From Unio delphinus (taxonomy: Eukaryota; Mollusca; Bivalvia; Unionida; Unionidae): a stretch of 64,000 bases of DNA. The stretch is taken from contig JAQISU010000163.1 in NCBI GenBank assembly GCA_029339505.1, positions 248,001 to 312,000 on the forward strand, written 5' to 3'. Below, piece after piece: positions 56,483-63,250 of this stretch. Position 1 is the stretch's first letter. Every line of letters begins with the position of its first letter. The notes beneath the pieces are model-generated. The model saw only the letters and a program-made list of their open reading frames with translations. It made no database searches and was not told where the DNA came from. Position numbers and translations under genes: made by a program.

Positions 56483-57511
56483 TCAATTTAATTGTTTATT
56501 TAAATCCACTACGAATTCTACGTACCACGTTACTGAAACCCTGGCTAGATTTTTATCTGTAGTCGTTATCGTGAATTGTTCAGTTGTATCCTTGTCGATT
56601 ATCGTTGATATTGTATTATTGACTCCAGATGAACTACTTGATGATATATCAAACTGATTCGGTGATACTATTGTTAATCGATAAATACCCTTGACTGCTG
56701 CGGTTATGTTTAAAATGTTGTTTTTGGAAGTCCACATAAATGATCCGTGTTGAATCGTGTGTACTACGTTGTTGACGATAGATTTATCATGAGGAATTTT
56801 TACTTTTTCAACAACGCTTATCATCCTCGTTGCATCATCCTTTATTGCGCTGTTGAATGTTTTAAGTTCATCGATGGATTTTTTAATATCAGGAAGGGTT
56901 ATTTCAATTTTATCAAATGGGCTCCCAATAAACTTATCCATGAGGTTTTTACGAAACGTCATAAATAGTTTCGTGTGTTTTTCATATTCAGATTGAAGAG
57001 TTGCTAGTTCTAACATAGAATCTTTTATTACGGTGAGTTTTGGTGTGGTTACTGGTGGATTTCCAAAAAATTCTAGTATGGGTTTGTTAATTTGGTTAAT
57101 TGTATTTCTTTGTGTTTCACTAAACTGGTCAAATACAATTATATGATCATCATACTTATCATTAAGCGATTTTAATGAATTCACTGTGTTATCATATGTT
57201 GCTAATTTATCCGTAACCGTTGAAACAAGTACACCTGGTTTGAGTTTACCCCCATCAGAAAATAACGCGATAGTATCCTCTGCTGCGTCTCGTCGTTTAA
57301 CCAAAATATCATTAAGAGAGATATTACTACTTTTCAATTTACCCTGACGATCTTGAAATACAACTATTTCACCAGGATCAACATTTGCTAGGTTTAATAT
57401 TTCAGTTATTTCATCTTCGATTAGTTTTTTAATATCCTTGTTATCAACAGTTTCAACTCCACTATCAAGTTTTTTCAGCGATGATAAAGGTCGTCCCCAA
57501 ATATCAATCAT
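56483..57511 (-). CDS. large virion-type protein of unknown function, fibre-like layout
   Basis: 342 residues from the first ATG at 57511; an earlier TTG extends the open frame by nine residues. The N-terminus MIDIWGRPLSS is followed by acidic helical sequence. The middle (about residues 100-240) is rich in predicted helix with heptad-like spacing. The C-terminal third is strand-rich (SIVNNVVHTIQHGSFMW, then NNILNITAAVKGIYRLTIVS and RVSVTWYVEFVVDLNKQLN). A helical shaft plus a beta-rich C-terminal head between protease and penton suggests an attachment or vertex protein. That is inference, and no known domain was recognised. It begins 30 bp after the protease stop. Confidence 0.75.
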   Translation of the reverse strand: MIDIWGRPLSSLKKLDSGVETVDNKDIKKLIEDEITEILNLANVDPGEIVVFQDRQGKLKSSNISLNDILVKRRDAAEDTIALFSDGGKLKPGVLVSTVTDKLATYDNTVNSLKSLNDKYDDHIIVFDQFSETQRNTINQINKPILEFFGNPPVTTPKLTVIKDSMLELATLQSEYEKHTKLFMTFRKNLMDKFIGSPFDKIEITLPDIKKSIDELKTFNSAIKDDATRMISVVEKVKIPHDKSIVNNVVHTIQHGSFMWTSKNNILNITAAVKGIYRLTIVSPNQFDISSSSSSGVNNTISTIIDKDTTEQFTITTTDKNLARVSVTWYVEFVVDLNKQLN

Positions 57512-57536
57512 TATTATAGAAATCTTTTTATTATTC

Positions 57537-57576
57537 AAATCCTATGGATTTCTAATCCGAGAAACGCTAGCGTTTC
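57537..57576. other. two adjacent palindromes overlapping the protease stop codon
   Basis: AAATCC-TAT-GGATTT (57537-57551) spans the stop codon (CTA at 57542-57544 on the plus strand). GAAACGCTAGCGTTTC (57561-57576) is a perfect 16-bp palindrome inside the last codons, read as NASVS. Confidence 0.92.
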
Positions 57577-57973
57577 TACCGCTAGTATACTCATTTACCA
57601 CTACATGAGGTGGTTTTAAAGATTCTTTCGAAATAGCATTAAGGACATTTAATACTTCTCGACCGCATATTGGTGGGTCATTCAACGTTTGTGTTGGTAG
57701 TGTAGAATAAAAAATTGGAAATCTTTTAAATTTCTTAATATAACGCATAAATTCTTTTGGCGGCGCTAATCCATATGAGTCAAAATAAATAATCCCACGT
57801 GGATCAATCGCGTACGCAACCCAGTGAGTTCCAGGTCCGGAGCTGTTATCTAAATTAATAATACCGGTTTCAACATCATTTGGTTGTGTCGGTAACTGAT
57901 CTCTCATAAAAACCCCTCTGAAATTTTTTATTTTTAATTTTTTAGCGGTATCAATTAAATCAAAATTGGACAT
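57542..57973 (-). CDS. adenain-type maturation cysteine protease
   Basis: 143 residues. The family signature is complete: His50 in GTHWVAY, Asp65 in YFDSYG, Gln95 in TQTLN (oxyanion region) and Cys103 in PPICG, with spacing as in adenoviral and Polinton proteases (C5/Ulp1-like fold). It would cleave capsid-associated precursors in the assembling virion. The first ATG, at 57973, follows the pX-like stop by five bases. An upstream open stretch of 16 codons lacks an ATG that would be preferred, because it overlaps the pX tail. The length is shorter than the roughly 200 residues of adenovirus enzymes but usual for Polintons. The C-terminal tail (NASVSRIRNP) is encoded by palindromes and may be an acquired extension. 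Confidence 0.93.
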   Translation of the reverse strand: MSNFDLIDTAKKLKIKNFRGVFMRDQLPTQPNDVETGIINLDNSSGPGTHWVAYAIDPRGIIYFDSYGLAPPKEFMRYIKKFKRFPIFYSTLPTQTLNDPPICGREVLNVLNAISKESLKPPHVVVNEYTSGRNASVSRIRNP

Positions 57974-57978
57974 AGGAA

Positions 57979-58215
57979 CTATATCGTTCCTGGAATTCGA
58001 AGACCCTTTCCGCTGTACCATGAACTCGGGGTTCCTGGTAGTCTTAGACCCTTTCCTTTTTTTTTATACCCTTTTCCAGTTGCCTTTTTCAATGCCATTC
58101 CTGCCGCGGTACCAATGGCTCCTAACGCTGCTGCCTTCGCTACCGCTGGGGCTGCTGCGGCAATCAACCCTGGAATCAACCCTAACAACGGGAATATACC
58201 ACCAGTCTTTTCCAT
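57979..58215 (-). CDS. adenovirus pX-like virion core peptide
   Basis: 78 residues from ATG 58215. A strongly hydrophobic Ala/Gly/Leu/Pro helix (GGIFPLLGLIPGLIAAAAPA) is followed by a basic GKGYKKKGKG stretch and duplicated GKGLR(L/I)PGT boxes. This resembles the pX/core-peptide class of adenoviruses and the X proteins described for adintoviruses, which bind DNA and are cut by the maturation protease; the GKG and GG sites are candidate cleavage points. The frame stays open upstream through about 58254 and reads another LTLS-type motif like those in the neighbouring small gene. The two genes were therefore probably one in the ancestor. The end abuts the protease gene. Confidence 0.8.
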   Translation of the reverse strand: MEKTGGIFPLLGLIPGLIAAAAPAVAKAAALGAIGTAAGMALKKATGKGYKKKGKGLRLPGTPSSWYSGKGLRIPGTI

Positions 58216-58219
58216 GTTT

Positions 58220-58441
58220 TTAATCGCGCTCGCAGAAAGAGTAACCTGAACTCCTTTTTTTTTCTTTCAGCGCTTTATTAAAATGATTAGTCTGAGTTTT
58301 TGTCAGCGATAGTTTATTCCCTCCGCCATTCATTTGATTAGGTTTCAGCGTTATTGTGGTTCCGCATTGTTTAGCTGATTTAGATTGTAATTTTTTTATT
58401 TGACCAGGTGTCAACGTAACATTGATATTACTATACGACAT
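58220..58441 (-). CDS. small LTP-motif virion protein, truncated by a frame break at an A9 run
   Basis: 73 residues from ATG 58441 (MSYSNINVTLTPGQIKKLQS). It contains three related boxes, NVTLTPGQ, ITLKPNQ and LSLTKTQ, as in a small protein I associate with Polinton/adintovirus capsid gene clusters. Its function is unknown. After LKEKK the open frame becomes a low-quality tail ending in CERD. The break coincides with a nine-A run (58255-58263 on the plus strand). The other frame immediately downstream continues the box pattern and leads into the pX-like peptide. The likely reading is one protein split by a one-base offset, either a real mutation, programmed slippage or an assembly error. Confidence 0.78.
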   Translation of the reverse strand: MSYSNINVTLTPGQIKKLQSKSAKQCGTTITLKPNQMNGGGNKLSLTKTQTNHFNKALKEKKRSSGYSFCERD

Positions 58442-58454
58442 TATACAAAATAGA

Positions 58455-58520
58455 TTGATTCTAAATCGCAAGCGATTCAATGGCGAAATTGCACAGCAAT
58501 TTCCAATCCAAAGGATTTTC
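58455..58520. other. cluster of three palindromes 3' of the capsid gene
   Basis: AATCGC-AA-GCGATT (58464-58477), GAAATTGC-ACA-GCAATTTC (58485-58503) and AATCC-AAA-GGATT (58505-58517). The last begins only a few bases after the capsid gene's stop at 58523. Confidence 0.93.
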
Positions 58521-58522
58521 AA

Positions 58523-59939
58523 TTAAAGATTTTCCACTGGTGCATCTACCAGTCTCATTCGTCCACCAACACCCTCGAGTATCATTGATTTATCACTAAG
58601 AATAACAGCAACCGCTCTATAATTAGCAATACCACCAGGACGGGTTACACGAGCTCGGAAGTGTATATCAACGACGGACTGTCTCATCAAGTCAAGATGT
58701 TCCAACGAAAAGTAATAAATCGGATACAGACTTCTAAAATCCAACTGTGATATTTGTAGACCAGTATCAACATTTTGATCGCGTCCCATATATGACAGCA
58801 ACCGATGATAAACTCGTGCAATGTGGTTGTTTTCATAGTTAAGTTGTATATCCTCTGATGGTTCTTGCTGTCCGTTTATTTTTAACGAGACTTCATTAAC
58901 ACCTATCTGATCAAATATCATGTGGGAACGTTCTTGATCGTTTAATCGCGCAGTATTCTGTAGCGCAATAAATATGTGACGTGGAGCTGAAATACCCTGT
59001 TTTGATGCTAGATGCCATGTAAGTGTACCATCAATATTAGAATCCATGGTATCTGTGGACGTTGACAACCAACTTAATAATCTCTTCCCCCCCCTGATCC
59101 ATAAATGATAGTAACCGCGGTTCTGTTAACAACGATGGAGTCAACACTGGCATCCACAGTGTTAGTTTTGATAAAATGACTTTACCAGCGGCAACGCCAG
59201 CAGCGCGCCAGATTGCATAATTATCAGTACCTCTTCGTACTAGTGCTATAGTATGCTTTACTCCATAGATAACTTTTCTGACGTTTCTACAAAATCCAAA
59301 TATGTGATGGAGCGGAATAGCAGATGAAAACAGTCGATGCTCTCCTTTCAACGTTGCTACTCGTGTTGCAAACCCTAGGTTGTAACCGGGAATATTATTT
59401 ATGACATCAAAATCACCAGCTGGTCTTACATATCCGGCTGGTGCTGGATTAACTGCTGTAACTTGTGTTGCCTTTACTCTAGAATACTGGACGTGCTCAG
59501 CGTTATCAGTAATATCCTTCGCGAACATCATAGATGGACCAGCCGATCTAGTATAATCATCAGAATATCTCGCTAACCCGATTATTCCCGTAGCAACATC
59601 AACTTCACGTTCAATAGATTCGATTTCTCTTCCATCAATGAGATATCTAGCACTTTCAAATAAAGCCATGATGCCATTGTTAACAAAACCAACTCGGATA
59701 GTTGGGTCATTTGCATATGGTGTATTAGCTACAACATCTGTTACGAGTTCACCTTCGACTTCAATAAAGGCTTCAGGGGGTAAAAAGTATTTACTGGTAT
59801 CATGAACTTGAAGTTCAATTCTTCCACGAAGATCAGGTTGCACTGCGTGATAAGCAAAAAATTGATAATCACGTACAGATTCATCTTTAAGTACTGGGGC
59901 TTCCATGTCAAATGCAACATCAGGGTTTTGTTTGAACAT
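58523..59939 (-). pseudogene. double-jelly-roll major capsid protein, one frame break
   Basis: Two consecutive minus frames together cover a capsid protein of about 460-470 residues. The first (59939-59037) begins at an ATG and has YQFFAYHAVQPDLRGRIELQ, YFLPPEAFIEVEGELVTD, SARYLIDGREIESIER and LFSSAIPLHHIFGFCR, the first jelly roll. The second (open from about 59098 to 58523) has SAPRHIFIALQNTARLND, QSVVDIHFRARVTRPGG and AVAVILSDKS, the second jelly roll. The pattern is that of Polinton/adintovirus hexon-like capsid proteins (annotated in databases as F54H12.2-like). The frames differ by one base and the change falls at or next to an eight-G run (59085-59092 region). All else is intact. Upstream lies an AT-rich TATATAAT-like element about 10 bases before the ATG. 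Confidence 0.9.
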
Positions 59940-60005
59940 TTTTATTATATATCCGATGGTCTAAATCAAAAATTCTGAAAGAATTTTGAAAGTAATTTTG
60001 AATTG

Positions 60006-60188
60006 AAAACCCCAGGAATTCATTTAGAGAAAATCGATTTTCATGAAATTATGTCGACGGATTAGCCAAAAATAATACAAAATCAATAAAAAAAACATCG
60101 AAAATTCGATGAAACAACATAATTTTAGCCTCACAGGATAAAAAATCTGATCAAAATCGATTTTCTCTAAATGAATTCCTTGGGTTTT
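60006..60188. promoter_or_regulatory. 36-bp inverted repeat upstream of the capsid gene
   Basis: Arms 60006-60041 and 60153-60188 are complementary at 35 of 36 positions (core GGAATTCATTTAGAGAAAAT), separated by 111 bp. A related direct repeat, TCGATTTTCATGAAATT then TGTCGA, follows each arm (60034-60063 and 60194-60223). It starts 67 bp upstream of the capsid ATG, in the only long non-coding gap of the gene block. A replication, promoter or recombination role is a guess; the structure is directly visible. Confidence 0.9.
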
Positions 60189-60223
60189 CATCCTCGATTT
60201 TCATGAAATTTTGTCGATGAATT

Positions 60224-60369
60224 GCATAAAAACACTAGAAAAATGAGTAAAAACACTAGAAAAATGAGTAAAAAAAGTAAAAAATCTAACAAAATTAGCA
60301 AATTATAAATATTTTATAATATAAAAATAATTTTTATAAACTAATTATTTAGTTGGGTGTATTTTAATA
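60224..60369. other. very AT-rich spacer with short direct repeats
   Basis: AAACACTAGAAAAATGAGTA occurs twice in tandem (about 60228-60268), followed by over 80% A/T sequence. Confidence 0.8.
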
Positions 60370-60627
60370 ATGATGATGAAAATATCTGATAATGAAGATA
60401 ACGTAAGTAGAATCACAAGTGATTCTGATACAAGTGATTCTGACACAAATATTTCTAATGCTAGCATTTCTACAATAACCATAACAACTGAGCATCCTAT
60501 TCAAATAAATAGAATCACAAGTGATTCTGACACAAATATTTCTAATGCTAGCATTTCTACAATAACTATCATAATTGGAAATCCTGTTCAAATAAATATT
60601 TCTAACGTTTCTGTCGAAATTTCTTAA
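60370..60627 (+). CDS. small plus-strand open frame built from palindromic repeats, doubtful gene
   Basis: 85 codons from ATG 60370, the only plus-strand candidate in the viral block, convergent with and overlapping by 26 bp the 3' end of the gene at 60602-61105. An acidic start (MMMKISDNEDNV) is followed by two copies of RITSDSDTNISNASISTIT, produced by a duplicated 56-bp block. Each block contains AGAATCAC-AA-GTGATTCT and AATGCTAGCATT palindromes. No domain is recognised. It may be a decoy made by repeat expansion. Confidence 0.3.
   Translation: MMMKISDNEDNVSRITSDSDTSDSDTNISNASISTITITTEHPIQINRITSDSDTNISNASISTITIIIGNPVQINISNVSVEIS
60405..60595. repeat. duplicated palindrome-bearing block (about 56 bp, two copies)
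   Basis: TTCTGACACAAATATTTCTAATG and GCTAGCATTTCTACAATAAC occur at about 60436-60480 and 60526-60566, each preceded by AATCACAAGTGATTCTGA. Each holds the palindrome AATGCTAGCATT. Confidence 0.9.
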
Positions 60628-61105
60628 AACCACTTCCCGGAAGCCCACTTCCGGCTATCATATTTGCTGTTATGTTATCCTGGGCGTTAGTCATTAATGA
60701 TTGTAGTTTTTTATCCACGGCGTTATTTATTATTTTACTAACCTGTGTAGGCATTACTGCAGTAGATGGTAGTGAAGTCATTTTAGAAATGCTAGCATTT
60801 CCAGGTTTTGAAAAATTTCTACGAAAATCACTTCGTGATTTCACTAACGCTGTTAGTTTATCCTTAGCGGCTGAAAATGCCTTACTAGCAAGATCACCAA
60901 CAGTGTTAATACCCTTATCTCGGATAACATCAATTGCTTTCATCGATAATTGTTTTACTAGCGGAGCCACTTTTGGAGCCATTCTTGAAAATAATCCCAT
61001 TATAGTATTACCGAGACCATCTCCATAGTATACTCGGTATTTTGGCAATCGTGAGTTTACCACGTAGACACTAGTTGGTTTATCATGGTTGTAGTGTATG
61101 ATCAT
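60602..61105 (-). CDS. basic virion-type protein, possible core or membrane-active protein
   Basis: 167 residues, highly basic. It starts MIIHYNHDKPTSVYVVN, then YYGDGLGNTIMGLFSRMAPK, an amphipathic Gly/Phe helix following a G-L-G motif. Next come a helical KLTALVKSRSDFRRN region and an Ala/Val segment, and the protein ends GSGLPGSGFKKFRQKR. GLG and GSG motifs look like maturation-protease sites, and the layout recalls adenoviral minor core or membrane-lytic precursors, but no homologue is recognised. Residues 102-108 (GNASISK) are encoded by a perfect palindrome. It begins 70 bp after the preceding stop, and GTATATAGAGA stands just upstream of the ATG. Confidence 0.75.
   Translation of the reverse strand: MIIHYNHDKPTSVYVVNSRLPKYRVYYGDGLGNTIMGLFSRMAPKVAPLVKQLSMKAIDVIRDKGINTVGDLASKAFSAAKDKLTALVKSRSDFRRNFSKPGNASISKMTSLPSTAVMPTQVSKIINNAVDKKLQSLMTNAQDNITANMIAGSGLPGSGFKKFRQKR
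60784..60840. other. palindromes inside the basic virion-protein gene
   Basis: GAAATGCTAGCATTTC (about 60786-60801) is perfect and reads NASIS on the minus strand. GAAAATCAC-TTC-GTGATTTC (about 60822-60841) has near-perfect arms. Confidence 0.9.
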
Positions 61106-61109
61106 TCTC

Positions 61110-61175
61110 TATATACAGAATCACTTTTGATTCTACAAATGCTAAAGCATTTCCAAATGCTAGTGTTTCCAAATA
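61110..61175. other. intergenic palindrome cluster between two viral genes
   Basis: AGAATCA-CTTT-TGATTCT, AAATGC-TAAA-GCATTT and AAATGCTAGTGTTTCC/AAATACTAAACCATTTCC variants fill the 70-bp gap. It serves as 3' flank of the gene ending at 61176 and 5' flank of the one starting at 61105. Confidence 0.9.
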
Positions 61176-62351
61176 CTAAACCATTTCCAAATTGATATTT
61201 ATGTAATCGCTATGATAACCGTAGAAATTTGAAGAATTTCCATCCGCAGGATTTTCGGCTAACTCTTCAATGAAATCTCTATATGTTGCAATATCCATGA
61301 TACCACCTTGAAATAACCGCCTACAGATATCAGCAGCTTCATTGATTATTTCTGGTGAGTTATTTCCGGCTCGTTTTCCTCCTACAAGTATTTCTAATCG
61401 TGCTATATCGCCGAGAATATTGCCGGGACATGTTACATTAGAGTTTCCAACTAAACCACTGCCTTTTTTTTCAGTGATACCAGTTGCACCTTGTGTTTTT
61501 ATTTCTGAACCGGGTTTTGATTGTTTTGGTAATCTAAGAAATTCAGGGTCTGATTTAGCTTTTTTTACTCCTTCCTTAATTCCATTCTGAAAGTATATAT
61601 ACGACTGTTCTTCCTTCCTCCTCTCAGTAAGACTCCTAATATTCTTCTTCGTTTTATACAACCAATCATACCACTCATCCTTTGGTATTTTACTATTTTT
61701 ATACTCGTCTTTGAGAATTTCCCCTTTTATAATATAACTCTTGACAGCAAACTCACCAAAGGTGATGTAATCGCTGGGTTTTTCAAATTGAAATTCTTGT
61801 ATATATGATACAATCTCAGGTTTGAATTTGTCTATAAAGGAAACACGACTCTTCGTGGAAACTGCGCCTTCTTCTTCTTCTTCTTCTTCTTCTTGTTCTT
61901 GCTGTCGTTGTAGTTCTTCTTGTTCTTGCTGTCGTTGTAGTTCTTCTTGTTCTTGCTGTCGTTGTAGTTCTTCTCGTTCTTCTCGTTCTTCTCGTTCTTG
62001 CTGTCGTTGTAGTTCCATCTCCCCTGCGATTTCACCTGGAAGTATTTGTACAGCTTGTTTTGTTTGTTTAGTTCGTTTTGCTATTTTCTCCAACACAGGG
62101 AGAAGAGGCTTCTCTGTTCTAGGACCTTCTTTAGGGACATCTCCGTATATCGCTCGTTCAGTTGCTGTTTTCACACCCTCAGTTGCACTAACAATAGGTT
62201 TGAAGAGTTGTTCTGTATCCTCTGTGAAGTCAGTCTGAAGTAATAACCGCTGTTGAAGTTTTTCACGTATACGATCACGAAGGGGTAATATTTTCTTAAG
62301 AGCGCTAAGTCGTTCCTTTACGTTTCGTGTGGTCAATGATTGTCCTATCAT
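61176..62351 (-). CDS. conserved-looking viral protein with Glu/Gln coiled coil, function unknown
   Basis: 391 residues. A helical basic N-terminus (VKERLSALKKILPLRDRIRE) is followed by a coiled coil of ELQRQQEQE repeats ending in an E-run (about residues 112-163, from a 27-bp DNA repeat). A central region (YIQEFQFEKPSDYITFGEFA, EWYDWLYKTKKNIRSL) and a C-terminal module come next: CPGNILGDIARLEILVGGKR, AGNNSPEIINEAADICRRLF and GIMDIATYRDFIEEL. I associate this C-terminal module with an uncharacterised Polinton/adintovirus virion-cluster protein. Its position just upstream of capsid genes suggests a structural or scaffolding role, which is inference. Confidence 0.82.
   Translation of the reverse strand: MIGQSLTTRNVKERLSALKKILPLRDRIREKLQQRLLLQTDFTEDTEQLFKPIVSATEGVKTATERAIYGDVPKEGPRTEKPLLPVLEKIAKRTKQTKQAVQILPGEIAGEMELQRQQEREEREEREELQRQQEQEELQRQQEQEELQRQQEQEEEEEEEEGAVSTKSRVSFIDKFKPEIVSYIQEFQFEKPSDYITFGEFAVKSYIIKGEILKDEYKNSKIPKDEWYDWLYKTKKNIRSLTERRKEEQSYIYFQNGIKEGVKKAKSDPEFLRLPKQSKPGSEIKTQGATGITEKKGSGLVGNSNVTCPGNILGDIARLEILVGGKRAGNNSPEIINEAADICRRLFQGGIMDIATYRDFIEELAENPADGNSSNFYGYHSDYININLEMV
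61874..62010. repeat. in-frame 27-bp repeat encoding the Glu/Gln coiled coil
   Basis: TGTTCTTGCTGTCGTTGTAG plus TTCTTCT recurs four times, with CTT runs at the left end. Length variation here would change the coiled coil without breaking the frame. Confidence 0.92.
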
Positions 62352-62550
62352 TATTGAAAGAGTATCACTATTGTCAATTAAAAATCCAAAGGATTTTAGA
62401 AATGCAAAGCATTTTAGAAATGCAAATCATTTCGAAAGAAATCACTAACCTAAAAATGCAAATCATTTTAATACTTCCTTGTTATTGTACTGAGTCACAC
62501 ATAATTTTACTTCCTCATACCGTACTGGTTATACAAACAAAGGAGGCTCT
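62352..62550. other. intergenic region with palindrome cluster
   Basis: AAATCC-AAA-GGATTT (about 62382-62396), GAAATGC-AAA-GCATTT and imperfect AAATGCAAATCATTT copies lie within 62380-62470, 30-120 bp upstream of the 391-residue gene's ATG and 3' of the next gene. Confidence 0.9.
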
Positions 62551-62919
62551 CTACGCGTGGGGTTCATCACCTTCAGAGTTTTCCATTAACATTTTTAATT
62601 GTCTCACTTTACAATTAATAAGTCTCTTTTGTTCATATTCTAATCCTAATTGCTTTCGAACACGTTCAACGATGCTACATAATGGTACGAATATATTAAC
62701 ATCTTCAGTATTGACTAAGCTCTCACGTATAAACTTTTGGATATTCTTAATTAAAAAATATTTCTTAGATAGGACGTATTTTCCGGTTTGTTCTGCAAAT
62801 TGTATATCCTCGAAATCAGTCATAATTTGATCACAATCTAACCCTGAACATAATTTTACATTTTCATCCTTAAGTTTATTGATTTCAATAATAATCAATT
62901 TGAGATTTTCAATATTCAT
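62551..62919 (-). CDS. small viral protein of unknown function
   Basis: 122 residues from ATG 62919 (MNIENLKLIIIEINKLKDEN). A TTG-initiated extension is possible but runs through AT-rich repeat sequence. Helix-rich, with CSGLDCDQIM, KKYFLIKNIQKFIRESL and EYEQKRLINCKVRQLKML. Two Cys in CSGLDC are not enough for a zinc site. TATATATAAAAATATAT directly upstream of the ATG resembles a TATA-type promoter. It is the first gene of the block as transcribed, and no family is recognised. Confidence 0.65.
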   Translation of the reverse strand: MNIENLKLIIIEINKLKDENVKLCSGLDCDQIMTDFEDIQFAEQTGKYVLSKKYFLIKNIQKFIRESLVNTEDVNIFVPLCSIVERVRKQLGLEYEQKRLINCKVRQLKMLMENSEGDEPHA

Positions 62920-62939
62920 ATATATATAAAAATATATTT

Positions 62940-63052
62940 GTTTAAATGCAAAGTATTTCAAATACAAAGTATTAAAAATACAAAGTATTTTCAAAATGAA
63001 TTCTGGATACACTAAGGTGTTGATCATCTTAGTATACCCAGAAGCTTAATGC
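62940..63052. other. palindrome-rich sequence upstream of the first viral gene
   Basis: AAATAC-AAA-GTATTT type near-palindromes occur three times (about 62945-62995: AAATGCAAAGTATTTC, AAATACAAAGTATTA, AAATACAAAGTATTTTC). Confidence 0.85.
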
Positions 63053-63250
63053 GATTATAGGTGATTATGATTACACTTATGATTACACTTACAACCCCGT
63101 GATCTAGTGTGGTAGGCAGTTGTATATACACATAGGACGGTACAACAATAGATTATAGGTGATTATGATATTTACAATGACAATGAATGACGTACAACCC
63201 CGTGATCTAGTGTGGTAGGCGATTGTATATACACATAGGACGGTACAATG
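63053..63250. repeat. tandem duplication of about 100 bp
   Basis: Two copies (63053-63150 and 63151-63250) share GATTATAGGTGATTATGA and a 55-bp block that begins ACAACCCCGTGATCTAGTGT and ends CATAGGACGGTACAA. Only a few bases differ in the block (GGCAGTTG versus GGCGATTG). Confidence 0.93.

Larger units (their letters stand above)
54619..62919 (-). mobile_element. structural-gene module of an endogenous adintovirus/Polinton-like (Maverick) element
   Basis: At least ten minus-strand genes with gaps mostly under 75 bp or overlaps, which is virus-like packing in an otherwise intron-rich, repeat-laden genome. Penton-like minor capsid, adenain-type protease, pX-like core peptide and double-jelly-roll capsid genes occur together, the combination described for adintoviruses/Polintons. 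DNA polymerase B, integrase and FtsK/HerA-type ATPase are absent from the window. Two homopolymer frame breaks are present and the other frames are intact, implying recent integration, selection, or assembly error. Coordinates give the gene block only; the element probably extends past 64000. Confidence 0.9.
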
